Below are positions 21,053 through 32,800 of a stretch of DNA of 64,000 nucleotides, piece by piece. Source of the DNA: Hygrocybe punicea (Eukaryota; Basidiomycota; Agaricomycetes; Agaricales; Hygrophoraceae); NCBI GenBank assembly GCA_963556145.1, contig OY744466.1, positions 372,001-436,000 on the forward strand. The letters are read 5' to 3'. Each line of letters begins with the position of its first letter. Within the stretch, counting starts at the first letter, position 1. Both the position numbers and the translations under genes were made by a program. Under the pieces are notes generated by a model. That model ran no database searches, was not told the DNA's origin, and saw nothing but the letters and a program-made list of their open reading frames with translations.

Positions 21053-23230
21053 TGGAGCTGTGTGTACCTGAGTATCCATGGGTAGCTGACCCGTGGATCT
21101 GAGTCCAGTGGGTTGAAAAACCCATGTGGATCTGAGTAAGTAGATTTTGATTAAAAAAACCTGCAAGTTCGGATCCAGATCACCCACAGATGCACTCGTG
21201 ACATGCCTTAATATCCTTTTAGCAGACCTAATGGATTGATTGCACAAGGCCCCTATGGACCCCAATTTAAAATTCTATAACCATACCATTTCTATCATTC
21301 AATCTTCTGGAATGGGTAAATCTCTCCTTGTTGATGGAGTCGCCAAGATGAAATTTTGCTTCCCATTTAACATCCATGGGGAAGGCTATCATGATCAATT
21401 TGGTAATGTTCATTGTCATTTCCATTGCTCAGCATATCTGCCAAGTGACTATGATATATATCAATTCTTCTACTACCCTCCAAGCTAAAGTCAAGGTGAT
21501 GAAGGTGAAATTGAATGCAAGTTCATCGCATTTTTTGTGGCACTCTTTGAATGTGCAGTGGGTGAATTGCAACAGGTACTGGACACCAGTTCAGATGCCA
21601 AGGGCACAGTTGCAGTCCAGCGGTGCAATTACCAGGGCTCAGGGGCAACTGAATCCACTGTGGGCAGAAACCAGCGGAATTTCTATCATAAGGTGGTGGA
21701 ACTTGCAGACAAGGTGCTTGTCATCCTTTGTACAAGTCTGCAGGCAACTGACTGTGCAAGCAGTACTATAGAGTGAACATGAGACATCTGGGGAGTATTG
21801 GTGTGTCTATCAATTTTTATTCAGTTTGAAACTTGATTATTCTTTTCTTCACAGAAAAGTTGAAAAATTTGCTTGAAACAAATGCCAAGAATTTTGAAGA
21901 CAATCTGTGTAACTGTCTCCTCAGGTCTACGAATGCTGCCAACAATGCACTTGCCAATGCAGAGGTTTTATACTTCATGTATTTCAACAAAGCCCATGTT
22001 TTAACCCATGTGGAACCAAACATCCTGCCTCCAGAGCAAAGCAAATATCACTTACTTGGACAAGTGCTATCAAACATGCTAACCGAGTCATTCTTCATTG
22101 TCTTCCTTTCAACCAACTCTTGGCTTGGTGCATTCACGCCATCTACCCACAAAATGCCTTCGCTGCATGACTGGAGCAACATTATCTTGCATGTCCCCTT
22201 TACAGAGCTTCCATTCAATACCTTTGCTGATGACTCCTTCAACCAGCTCTCGCAAAGGAATCCAGAAGGTGTACTGCTTCAAGATGTGTGCCACCTCGAT
22301 TACCTTGTCAAGTTTGGGCATCCTCTGTGAGTTCAACATCCCGTTCAACAGTGTTGTCCTTCTGATGAGCTATTAGGTGGGCTTCCCTCTATGAATTTGG
22401 AAATGGGGAAGTCAAATCTGCAATGGTTGACTTGGCAAAAAAAAAGCTCTCGTGTGGCAATATCAACACTGACGAAGCACAGACAGCCTGTCTCAGCGTC
22501 CATGTAATCCTTGACTTCGATTGCTGTCCAAGTTGATGGAAGGTAATCTTCTGGCCAGGAGAGAGCGAGGAGAGATGATTGGGTGCCTCCTCTGGACAAT
22601 TGCCCATGACAATGCTATTCAAGCCTTATTGCCGTCATTGCAGCGATTGGATCCAATGGAGCTTGTATTTCATTATACACCTTCTAGATTAGCTGAAAGA
22701 GCTCAGTCACCCTGGCTGGCATGATGTTGTCCTTAGTGCAATACCTGTTGCTGACCTGGACAGTCTTTCTTTGGCAATAGCATTCGAGAATTTCCATCTC
22801 AATTTCTCCCATTTCGCCAGAGCAGATGATGAATCTGTTCTCAGTCCAAACCTGCTGTGGAGCTGTTTGCCATGCCATATGGCTTACCAGTGTACCAGCA
22901 ATCAAAAATCAACAGACCTTGTAACTCCCATGCATCATGGAGGCCTTGAGGCTCCTATTTGCCTCAAGAATACATCTGCGCTATTTGGTCAAATGAAGGA
23001 TCGTGCAACATTTTCTAAAGTTTTGCTCAACCCTCACATTGGGGGCAAACCTTGCCATGCTTCTCCAGTATTTGTTGCTCATTCATGATCTTGGCCTTGG
23101 AAAAGCTAGGGTCTACCACCACCCCTCAGTAATTGCAAAGGAGTTGCACCCTATGCTTGCAAGTCAAAACGAAAATATCCACCTACAACACTACCAAATC
23201 CATATCGAAGACTCCACACAGTAACATGAC

Positions 23231-24200
23231 CACCACAATGGACCAAGCGTTGTATAATTAACCATGGGTGCTTGTTTGGCCCAGCAGATGTTGGTGAGTG
23301 GCTAGTGGTTCAAAGTTCCAATTCATTTGCTAATGTTCAATTTTGGCAGTTCCCATTTTCAAAGCCACCACACTCTTGCAACAACTTTCACCCTGCAACT
23401 GATATCAACATCAAGCTCCAGTAGGTAAGATGAGTTACCTTCTTTAGCCTTTCCCTCACGGTCACCACTACAGGCCTGAAAAATGAAGGTGAGTACAGAG
23501 AAAGATTGTCATAACTATGACGCTCACCTTCCTTAGCAAATGTTACATGCCTGTTTCGATGCATGCCACCAAGGCCGAAACCCAGAGAAACTGCTCAAAG
23601 GCAGCAAGGCAGGGATGGGTGCCTAGTCATTCAGAGGAATGGGAAACAGCATGGCAAGGTTTTGGCAGCAACAATGGTCGATCCGAGTGTGGACACTGGA
23701 GAGGATGTCATTGAGAGACTCCACAGGGACACTACAAAGAAAGGCTACATGTTCCATGAGCTGAAGCTGTTGATCTGTAAAATATTCTGGAGTGAAGATT
23801 TGCAGGGATTTGACATTTGGGAAGTGGTTTGATATGATTTGAATGAGGTTTTGCAAATTTATAATTATGTTGTGCACTTCACATCCATGAGTTATAGCCT
23901 CTTCCTTGACCTTATAAAAATGTCTGGAGCTTGATGGGAAGCTACCATCACAGAATAGTACCAGCCTAATATGCTCTTCCTATCTATGGGGAGGCTTATT
24001 CTCAGCCTCTTCACACATCCCTGACTATTTGGGTTCTGTAAAAGAAGTTGGAATAACAACAAGTCCAAATGGTGATCACCAATGACAATGAACTCAAATG
24101 GTGATCACCAATGACAATGAACTCAAATATTATTGTCATTATGATCTCCTGGAATTGTTGAGAGACCTCCTGGAGAACCTGGAAGTCCACCAGATCCCTC
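23231..24200. other. No recognisable gene; one 29-bp duplication
   Basis: Short frames only. Near 24064-24122 a unit TCAAATGGTGATCACCAATG plus ACAATGAAC is present twice in tandem. The frame at 23563-23832 (plus) has no known motif. Confidence 0.4.
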
Positions 24201-25060
24201 CAGCCAGAGCATTTGGATGATAAGGAAAAGGATATCATAGTGAAGTGTTTGATGATCTGAGAAAATGTCTGTTACTAAATGAATCTGACTTTGAAGAGTG
24301 AATGGTTTACAAATTGGTTGCATCCTTGTAAAGTAAATTGAAGTGTGTTCTTGAGATGAGTAATACATTTATTTTTGACTATTGTCAGACTGAACACAGT
24401 GTGGCACTCTTGAGAGAATTTCTGTAGCACATGGTGAGTTGAAGTCCAATTCTGGAAAAGTACATAAGTGTCATACAATCTATTCTTCTTCTAGCCCCAC
24501 ATAAATACAATAAATGGTCAAGAGCAGCATCAAATTATGTTCCCAAAACATGTCATGAGTTCCTGGCACTTTTTCACTGCCTCTGATTGGTGTCATGAAC
24601 AACTCAATTTAGCTGGTGGAACACCTTGATTGTGGAGTTGAAGAATTCCTTTCCACAATCTGAGCATATTGTTTGAGCTTAGGTTATGTCTGTGAGGTCA
24701 CCTACAACAAGGTCAATCTTTCAGTAAGTGGCCATGCTTGCCCTGGGTTACAGCAACTGACATGACTTTTCCAGTGCAGACCCCTTACAAATGTGGTTGT
24801 GGACTCTTGGTGATAAAATTTCAAGGCCTTCCACTAATTTTTGTGTTGACACCTCACAAATCACATCTAAGTGCAAATGTCCAAATCACCTGTGCCAAAG
24901 ATGGTGGCTCTAATCCCATCTATGATTTTGCAATCCCATAGCATATCCTCCATGTAGTGGTTGAAATCAAAATGTATTATAGCAAATTTGTGATCTAGGA
25001 AGCCACCTGGACACACCACCCCCAGGAAAGTCTGATCTAAAACTACTAAATAAGTCAATG
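24200..25060 (-). pseudogene. Ty1/copia integrase-region remnant (decayed)
   Basis: On minus, in shifted frames, pieces suggest a copia polyprotein: RVHNHICKGSALEKSCQLL and RASMATY..KIDLVVGDLT (end of the pre-integrase part and start of the core) and SDCGKEFFNSTIKVFHQLN (core motif around the second Asp). Stops and shifts break every frame, and no complete catalytic triad is visible. The assignment rests on these short resemblances. Confidence 0.4.
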
Positions 25061-25092
25061 CACATTAATTGGGCAATTACAGACACAGAAAT

Positions 25093-25689
25093 TCACCCAC
25101 CAAATGAGTTTAGTTGTCTGAAGGGATCCAGTGTGAAGGGGATTTTGTTTTGGCGTTTCAGAGGGACAGATTTTGAAGCAGAATGCAATTTGAATTGGTC
25201 TTCAATGATCCATTCATAAAAAACCAGAATACGAGTCTTGGGATTGAACTTCAACTCATCTAACTCCGCACAGGCTTCCAAAATCTTAGCCTTTGCAGTC
25301 GCGAGGTATGATATGTATTTCGCATGTATCTCGAGGCAGCTGTCGATGATTTCAAAGTCCTCATTTTCGTCTTGCCATTTTCAAAGCCAAGTGTAAACTT
25401 CCGCATAGTAAATTGCACTATAGTTGAGTTGGTTCCAGAATCGTTTGTAGTGAGATGGTAAAACGTGTGGGCCTTCAGCTTCGTGCAGATTGTGCATGTC
25501 CCTGGAGATGGTCAAGTAAACAGGATTGTTGGAGCCATCGAGGTCGATCATTTCACCCCATATTTCTTGGTAGCATATTAACATAACTAATTCTGCCTTG
25601 GATGGTGGAGTTTCTGGCCATCGCAATTGGAAGGTGCAGTTAGACATGTTGGTTGAAGTTAGGTGGTGGGGTAGATCATATGTTTGCAT
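25093..25689 (-). pseudogene. Gag-like or unknown ORF, 198 codons with one in-frame TGA
   Basis: An ATG at 25689 opens a frame that is continuous to 25093 except for a TGA at 25381-25383. The protein is acidic in the middle, with Tyr- and Trp-rich segments (ICYQEIWGEMIDLD, RFWNQLNYSAIYYAEVYTWL) and a basic end (SKSVPLKRQNK). It has no motif I recognise; its place upstream of the copia-like integrase scraps on the same strand suggests a gag or element protein. A TATATAAAC box lies about 25 nt upstream on the same strand. Confidence 0.45.
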
Positions 25690-25712
25690 GTGGGAATGTA
25701 ATGTGACCTTGT

Positions 25713-25723
25713 TTATATAGAGT
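25713..25723 (-). promoter_or_regulatory. TATA box upstream of the 25093-25689 frame
   Basis: The minus strand reads CTATATAAACAAGG ending about 25 nt before the ATG at 25689. That distance is short for a leader, so either transcription starts very near the ATG or the match is chance. Confidence 0.35.
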
Positions 25724-25757
25724 TCATTTTCTCTTTTTACTCTTCAACACTCCTCTG

Positions 25758-26390
25758 TGTGGTGTCCTCTGCTGTGAGCAGAGTGCCAGTGAAACGGAAA
25801 GTTTTGTCACCATACAGGGTTGCTGGACCTCAGCCCTGCGAAGCAGGTGGTGAATCCAGAACGGAAAGTTCTTGGTGGGTCTGGTGGGTTGTTCTTGGTT
25901 GTTCCGGTTGTTTGTTCTTGGTTAGCCTGGTAAGCCCGGTAGGTTGCTTGTTTTTTCTGTCTCTTTGCCTAATAACACCCCCCCCATATGGTGACCTCTG
26001 CTGTGAGCAGAGTGCCAGTGAAACAGAAAGTTTCATCACTATACAGGGTTGCCGGACCTCAGCCCCTGCAAAGCAGGTGGTGAATCCAGAACAGAAAGTT
26101 CTTGGTTGGTCCGGTGAGTTATTTGCTCTGGTGGGTTAGTCCGGTAGAATGTTCTCAGTTTTGCTGGTAGGATGTTCTTGGTTGGTCCAGTGGTTGTTTT
26201 TGGTTGACTCAGTGGGACATTCTTGGATGGCCTGGTAGGATGCTACTTCTCTGTTTCTGTTTGCCTCCCCTGTGTGGTGACCTCCACTGTGAGCAGAGTG
26301 CCCATGAAATAGAAAGTTTCGTCACCATATAAAGCTTGACCTGAGCCCCTGCCTAGCAAATGGTGAATCCAGAATGCAAAGTTCTTGGTT
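25758..26390 (+). repeat. Three tandem copies of a ~230-285 bp repeat with a hairpin
   Basis: Copies begin near 25760, 25989 and 26275. Each starts TGGTGACCTCTGCTGTGAGC or a variant and continues with AGAGTGCCAGTGAAAC, GAAAGTTTCGTCACCATA, a CCTCAGCCCC stretch and GGTGAATCCAGAA, followed by GTTCTTGG/GGT-rich filler. CTCTGCTGTGAGCAGAG forms a stem-loop in copies one and two and is weaker in copy three. No gene is evident. Confidence 0.7.
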
Positions 26391-26532
26391 GGACCCCTAG
26401 GTTGTTCCAACACAATTCAATTGTTATAACACCAGGATACTTTCAATTCATACACTGGAGGAAAGTTAAAGATAACTACAATTCCAAAATCAAATGAGCA
26501 ATGAACTGGAGATTTTAAACCTAAAAACATGG

Positions 26533-27866
26533 TTATGACTTCCAAATCTTCCTTAACCATGTAATGGCTCTCCTGACATGATCACATAACTTGATATGTA
26601 ACCCCACCCCTAACCCCTTATAAACCAGTGTTTCATTGATGCTAACCCATCGTGAAGATGTTGGAGTCCAATCATGACAAGACAGGTCACCTGCAGATAC
26701 CTTTGAGGTATTCCTCATTGGATCCCCCCACTTGGTTGGATCCACATTGTGACAACAGGGCTTCCATGCATTGAGAAACCAGACTATTTCATTGTGCCAA
26801 ACCCCTTGTGAATGCTTGTAACTGGAAGCAATCTCTGAGATTGCATAAATTGAGTTTAAAGTTGATAGGTCTGCATTGAAGAGACTATTGTGGGGTATCA
26901 GGATTGATTTGGGGTTCTTGCATGGCAGTCATGATGAAGAACTGAACCAAGGTCATGTTGATAGTGAACAGAAGCACTTGAGGTTCTGCTTCACCCAGTG
27001 ATATGTGCACACTGCACCAGCCATGATGACCTGGTTTAGTACTGCCACTTCAGTTGCATCAGGTTTTCCTTCACCAGCACATACACAGCAAGCCTTGATA
27101 GGATTGATAGCAATTGTGTTGCACTCTCCCTCCAGCTGATTGGTTATGGATCATATGAAATCAGGCATCTGGTACAGGCCCATCAACTCATCTGGCAGAA
27201 TAGTACCATAGATACCATTTGCCAGTTTCATCTTGAAGCTGCTGTTGCAAAGGGCTAAGTAAGTATCTACCACTAACTCAGTTAGAACTTGAAGTCACCG
27301 CAAATTCCACCCATCCCCACCAGGCTGGTTGACCCTGTTCCAAACCAACTCTTGCCAATCTGACTTCACCTTGTGTTGTTGGTCCAGGAAAGACTTCACT
27401 TTGTCACATGTCCGAATCATGTTACCAAGATCGAAAAATGTTATGGAGCCAAGCCATGGTTCCACACCTGAGTTAAACTGCAGTCCATTACTGACATCTC
27501 TCAAAATCGAAATCTCTCTCCAACTAGGCAGGCATGCATGAAGGTGGGGCAAGAGTTCATCAGGAATATGCTGAAGCTTATAAATATCAAAGGAGACAAT
27601 TTAGAAACCAATCTGAAGCTGAGGATGTTGGTGCTCACTACAAGATTCAGAGCTTCCTGAGTGCATTTAATCATTTGGCAAAACAATATCAGAATGTCTT
27701 GTGGAACATTTTGAAGTTGGAGTGTGTCTGAGATGGTGCAACTCATATGAAGTGACCAAGCTTTGAAGCTTTCTTGGTTATTGGCAATGCTTGAAAGTTG
27801 ACAAATAAGTTGATAACTAATGTTGCTTAAAGAGGAGTAAATCTGACTTGCTAGCACTTCTAACAC
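26533..27866 (-). pseudogene. Decayed coding region of unknown family
   Basis: Minus-strand pieces in shifted frames keep protein-like character: 27295-27552 (WREISILRDVSNGLQFNSG, IRTCDKVKSFLDQQHKVKSD), then LTELVVDTYLALCNSSFKMK and NAIAINPIKACCVCAGEGKP-like stretches near 27100-27300, and 26533-26745 (GLGVGLHIKLCDHVRRAITW). Stops separate them. I do not recognise the family. The Cys-x-Cys (CCVCAGEG) could be a metal site. It may be part of a transposon body. Confidence 0.35.
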
Positions 27867-28388
27867 TTTTGGTGGAGGAGACTGTACTAACAGTTAGACT
27901 GGAAGTGGTTGAGTTACATTTTGTCATCAGAGCTGGTCAATACTCACTGGCTGGAAGTTGAATGCAACCTGTTTAGGCTGGAAGCTGTGGAACTCATTGA
28001 TTAGAAAATGGAGTGAGATACTTAGAGGTTAGCAAACACAGAGCAAGATCAGATAATGTATTTTAAATGTATTATATACCCAACACATAAGATACATGAT
28101 AATTTCAAGTTTAAGGGACTTACTGGCTGTGATGATGATCTTGGCTGGACATTGTTTTGGGAGCACACTGTGAAAGTTCATTTCAACAGCAAGGTGAAGA
28201 TTGAAGTTGCCAATTTGGATCAGAGTTACTGCAGTACTGGAAGGTTTGATAGAATTCCTATGGTTTGAAGTGCCTAAGGTTTGATTATCATTGCTAGGTT
28301 TAACTTGAACAATAAAGTGCATGTGAACATTTTGGATGTGTTTTTTTGTTTACATCATTCTGAAAGCTAACATCAAATTAGTAGTGCA

Positions 28389-28733
28389 ATGAACTCCAAC
28401 ACTGAAGTCCCTGCACCTATTTCATACAAAGCCAAGTACCAGGTCAAGAAGAAACAAATACATTACACAATTTTCACCAGAAATCAAAAACCTGCAGATG
28501 ATATTGGTTCAACAGGCAACATCTACTGGGTGTGAGGTGACAATCAGAAGCTCTATGTTTGGTCTGTGAAAGGTTGGAAGGAGGTTGACCCTTCACAGTG
28601 TTTCTACCACCCCACCATTGGTAGAACTAGAATGCTTCAGCTAGAGCCAGTCATGTGGATAGTGCCCTCCACAGTAAGATCATGCAGGAAGTGTCATAAG
28701 GGTGTTGACACCAAGGAGAGTGAGGAAAGTTAG
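28389..28733 (+). pseudogene. 115-codon frame with one in-frame TGA, mobile-element-associated type
   Basis: Starts at ATG 28389 and ends at TAG 28731-28733, with a TGA at 28533-28535. The motifs GSTGNIYWV, KLYVWSVKGWKEVD and HPTIGRTRML resemble a small domain I have seen in basidiomycete element-associated proteins (glycine, aspartate or tyrosine, tryptophan, then HP..R.L). Function is unknown. Chromovirus A is inserted 63 bp downstream. Confidence 0.35.
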
Positions 28734-28796
28734 TGAAACCCTAAGACTCAATTTGCACAGAATTTACACCAATTTCCTAAGGCCAATCCAAAGGAT

Positions 28797-29358
28797 TGTT
28801 ACGGATCGCTGTTCTTATGGCGGACTCCGGCAACAAAGAACCAAACGAGGATGATTGATAAAGAGAGAACTGAGTACAAACAAATGTACGAAGAGGGAGG
28901 AGTCTAGGTATCTGGTAGCAATCGGGGGAAGAGTAGCTAGACTAAACTTAAGGCTATTGACTACAATTGTCCGTGACTAAATACTGTCGAACGACTTTAG
29001 GGCTGGCTTCTTCGTCATGTGTGGCTGCGTCGAGGATAAGCTCCGAGATGAACGGCGTCTTCGTGTACTTCGTGGTCTGTGCGTTTTAGGGTGCCAACGT
29101 GGTGGCCATCGGCTGCGTTGCATGTCTGGTGTCAACAGACAGCTGATCCGGTGATTATGCTGTGCGGTATTGTTAAGAGCTTGTAACAACGTGTATGATG
29201 TATCGGCGGCGATCGGATGACGAGGGTAGTCATGTGGATTCGGATATCGTCGTTGATTGTTGTCGATGATGTTTTGGACCCAAGCTATGACGTTGTTTTG
29301 TGACGTGGTGTCAGAGTCGGGGTCAGAAACGGGGGTTAGATCGGGGTAAAAGGTAACA
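28797..29358 (-). repeat. 3' LTR of chromovirus A
   Basis: Begins TGTTACGGATCGCT and ends AAAAGGTAACA. It is the 3' LTR because pol lies to its right on minus and the purine tract (29359-29396) adjoins it. Confidence 0.93.
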
Positions 29359-29825
29359 ATACCCCCGGAACAAGGGGAATCGTCCCGATTAACCGGAGGG
29401 AAAACGGAATCATACACGGCGGTGCAATCGATGAACTCGCGGTACGGATCGACGGGGTCATCGGTGAACCAGACAGGGACAGTCGGGGGAACAGCAGGAC
29501 GGGGAGGGCCAATGGGACGCACGGAGTAAAACGTACGGGGGGTGAAGAAGAGGTCAATGCCGAGATGAGCGATGTCAGACGTGAGGTGGGTGGAGCCAAA
29601 TGAAGAAGGGGGCATTAGGTCGACGGCGAAGCGAACATCGCGGCCACAGAGACGTCGTTTCGAACGAGGGATACGGAAGCGAGGAGGAAGGTGATGAAAG
29701 TATGGTGAGGAAGGAAGATAAACAGCGGAGGCAGACATAGAGGAATGAAGGCAAAGGGCGAAAGAAGGGAAAGAAAGGAAAACAAACGATATATACAAAA
29801 GAGAAAGATTAGGGTAGGCATTCAA
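28977..29825 (-). CDS. Third open frame of chromovirus A running into the 3' LTR
   Basis: A frame of up to 282 codons overlaps the last codons of pol and crosses the purine tract into the LTR. An ATG at about 29740 (MSASAVYLPSS) could start a 254-residue product. It is rich in Pro, Arg and Ser, with RSKRRLCGRDVRFAVDLMPP, VWFTDDPVDPYREFIDCTAV and a basic C-terminus encoded in the LTR. I recognise no domain. Its length, and a faint resemblance to ORF1 of element B, make it worth noting; it may equally be a chance frame. Confidence 0.35.
   Translation of the reverse strand: MNAYPNLSLLYISFVFLSFPSFALCLHSSMSASAVYLPSSPYFHHLPPRFRIPRSKRRLCGRDVRFAVDLMPPSSFGSTHLTSDIAHLGIDLFFTPRTFYSVRPIGPPRPAVPPTVPVWFTDDPVDPYREFIDCTAVYDSVFPPVNRDDSPCSGGIVTFYPDLTPVSDPDSDTTSQNNVIAWVQNIIDNNQRRYPNPHDYPRHPIAADTSYTLLQALNNTAQHNHRISCLLTPDMQRSRWPPRWHPKTHRPRSTRRRRSSRSLSSTQPHMTKKPALKSFDSI
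29359..29396 (-). other. Polypurine-tract region of chromovirus A
   Basis: Sense strand reads ...TTGTTCCGGGGGTAT directly before the LTR. The 38 bp are identical to the matching place in element B (1233-1270). Confidence 0.65.
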
Positions 29826-32800
29826 AACACGAGGTGATCGGGATTAACGGGATGATCGTGGGTAAAAGAGGAAGGAAGAAGGGAAAAACGATGTGGAGTT
29901 GAAATATCATATTCGTGAGAAAGGGCGGCAGAGGGGATTGGTGAGGGAAGGTGATAAAAATGAACAATAGGGAAAGCGTAAGGACAGAGTTTCTTGCGTA
30001 AATTGAAGTCGAGATTACCGAAGCCGGTAGTATTGGTGATTTGGGCAGGTGCGATGACGGGAGAGGAGATTTCGATGATGGATGTGACGGCATCAATGGG
30101 AGCGGTTTCATAGAGATATGCGTGAGTGATGCCGGGGGGAAAGAGGTATTTGCGGAATTCGTGGTCTTTCGAACCATCACGGATGAGGGCGGCATTGTGT
30201 GGGTAAATTGCAAGCAAAATAGAAGAGGAAGAGAAAGGAGGGATAAAGGAAGGGGGGAGAGTAAAAAGAGAACGAAGGGATAAAGAAGAAGGGGCGCGGG
30301 GATGTAATTTATGGAAATCATTGACGAGATCCTGGCAATATGCAGTTTCGGATGCAGGGATCCAGGAATCTTCGTCACGAGGATAGTCGAGCCAATGTAC
30401 CAAGTAATATAATTTGTTACGGCGTATGCGGGAGTCAAGGATATGTTCGATTTCGTAATGATCGTCGTTGTCGATAATATCAGGAGGTGGTCGAAGATGG
30501 TATTTCTGTTGTATGGAGGAAGAAGGCGGTTGGAATGGCGAAAGGAGAGCGACGTTAAATATGGGAAAGATCTTCCAGGTTTTCGGTAATTTCAACTTGT
30601 ATGACGATGACCCGATTTTGTCGAGGACGGTAAAAGGACCGAATTTTTGATTGTCAAGCTTTTTACTTGGACGATCTGTGGTCAGATTTTTTCCGTTTAG
30701 CCAGACTTTATCACCAGGAGAAAAGACAATTTTCTTGACATGACTGTCATACTTATCCTTCATGGTCTGTCTCGTAACGTCTGCAATTTCGCCTATTTTC
30801 TGTTGTATTGATTTCATTCGTGTGATGAAATCATTAACGGCTTCGTTTGCGATAGGAATATGCTTGTCGAAGGTGAGACCGGTCCAAGGATGTTGTCCTT
30901 GTGTGGCGAAGAAAGGGGAAGTCTTAATCGCGGATGATTCACGATTGGCTAATGCAAATTCGGCAAGGGCGAGCCATTCGTGCCAATCATCTTGTCGGTA
31001 ATTGGTGAAAAAACGAAGGAAAATTTCGAGTTCTTGATTCATTCGTTCTGTTTGTCCATCAGCGCGTGGATGATATGCTGTTGTTGGACGTCCTTTGATA
31101 CCGATCAAGGAATATAATTCAGTGATAAAACGTGAAATGAAGACCGAGCCACGATCAGAGATGATGAAGCGGGGCATGCCGAAACGTTTGAAGACGTGAT
31201 CCCGGAACAAGCGTGCCCATCCTTCTGATGTCAACGTTGTATTCGTGGCGATAAAGATCGGATGTTTTGATCGTTTGTCAACGATGACCAGAATGGCATC
31301 AAAGCCATGTGATTCAGGCAAAGGGCCAATCATGTCGACAGAAATCATATGCCAATTATACGGTGGTACATCGTGAGGGAAAAGTTGTCCAAATTGTTTT
31401 CCTCGTCGTGGCTTATTTTGTTGACATTCGGTACAACCAATAATATACCGTTCGACGTCTTCTCGGATGGTTGGCCATGTTGTTGTCCGTGAGATCAATT
31501 CAATCGTTTTATCACGTCCGGGATGGCCTGCGGTAGGATTATCATGATGTAGGGAAATGATATTGTCGTATGTAGAGGTTGCATGAAGTATTTGTCGGAT
31601 CGTTTGTTCTGGTAATATGAATAATGAGTCAGGAAGACCGATCATACCTTCATTGTCCTTTTCTTTGGGTTTATGATCGACGCGTCGTGAAAGGAGATCG
31701 GCTTTTTTGTTCTGCGATCCCTTGCGATATAATAAACGGAAATCACAGTCTTGTAGGAATGCGATCCAACGAGCCTGTCGTCGAGTGAGATCTTGCGGTT
31801 TACGGTAATATTCGAGGTTGCGGTGGTCAGTAAAAATATCAATTTGTTCTTTTGCGCCGAGAAGAAAATGTCGCCATTCTTCGAAACTTCGTATAATCGC
31901 AAGTAATTCTTTGTCGAAGATTTGGTAATTGCGTTCTGCTGGTGTCATTGTTGTTGACATGTATGCAACAGGGCGGAAAAGACCGTCGGGTTGTTCTTGA
32001 GATAGGATAGCACCGATCGCATAATCTGATGCGTCACATTCGATGATGAATTTCTTATCGGGGACAGGTAATACGAGGATTGGATCGGTAGTAATGATGG
32101 TTTTCAATCGATCGAATGCATTTTGTTGTTCTTCTGTCCAATCCCATTTTGCTTTTCCCGTTAATTTATGTAATGGGCTTGCGATCTGTGAGAAGTTTTC
32201 AACGAAACGACGATAGAAATTCAGGAAACCAATGAATCGTTGTAATTCGGTTTGGTTTGTTGGAACGGGCCAATCAGTAATGGCATTAGTTTTGATGGGA
32301 TCCATCTGAACTTGGCCATCCCCGACAATAAGTCCAAGATAATCGACCTTTTCCTTGTCGAATGTACATTTCTTTGGTTTCAAGAAAAGATTGTTCTCGC
32401 GAAAGATCTTCAGAACTTGTTTCGTTCGTTTCTGATTTTCTTCGAGGGATTTAGAGAAAATCAAGATGTCATCCATGTATACCAATAACCATCCTTCACG
32501 TATTTCATATCGGAAAACGTGATTCATCAACCGTTGAAATGTCGGCGGTGAATTCTTCAGGCCAAAGAACATGACCGTTGGTTCGAATAATCCTTTTGGT
32601 GTCAGAAAAGCGGCTTTATGCTCATCGCCTTCCTTGATACGGACATTGTTGAATCCCCATCGTACGTCCAATTTTGTAAAATATTTGGCTTCGGCTAATT
32701 GATTGATTATGTCATTGATCAGCGGTAATGGGTATTTGTCATCGATTGTCCATGAATTCAACCATCGATAATCCTGAATTGGTCGTCGTTCGGCGGCATC

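Larger units (their letters stand above)
19249..21210. mobile_element. Non-autonomous hAT element (1962 bp) in the P-loop pseudogene
   Basis: Perfect 8-bp target duplication ATATCCTT at 19241-19248 and 21211-21218. Inverted ends: TAAGGCATGTCATGA at left, and at right the complement TAAGGCATGTCACGA. Removing it rejoins the frame ...NSHILLADL... of the host gene. The subterminal part has repeated GTGAGTATC and ACTCGTGAG. No transposase is seen. It contains a further MITE at 19671-20452 and three copies of a CAATTG-centred or related palindromic motif. Confidence 0.82.
19190..23230 (+). pseudogene. P-loop NTPase-like basidiomycete gene, broken by a hAT element and decay
   Basis: After an AG at 19197-19198 the frame gives WSDKWPGNSHILL, is cut at 19248 by a hAT element, and resumes after the target duplication (21219) with LHKAPMDPNLKFYNHTISII and the Walker A motif SSGMGKSLLVD. 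KFCFPFNI and YPPS follow. From 21832 a second stretch carries HVLTHVEPNILPP, IVFLSTNSWLGAF, PFTELPFNTFADDSF and GVLLQDVCHLDYLVKFG, a set of motifs I know from a large agaricomycete family of P-loop proteins of unknown role. After 22330 the frame is lost through stops and shifts, with scraps up to 23224. It is therefore a pseudogene. Confidence 0.55.
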
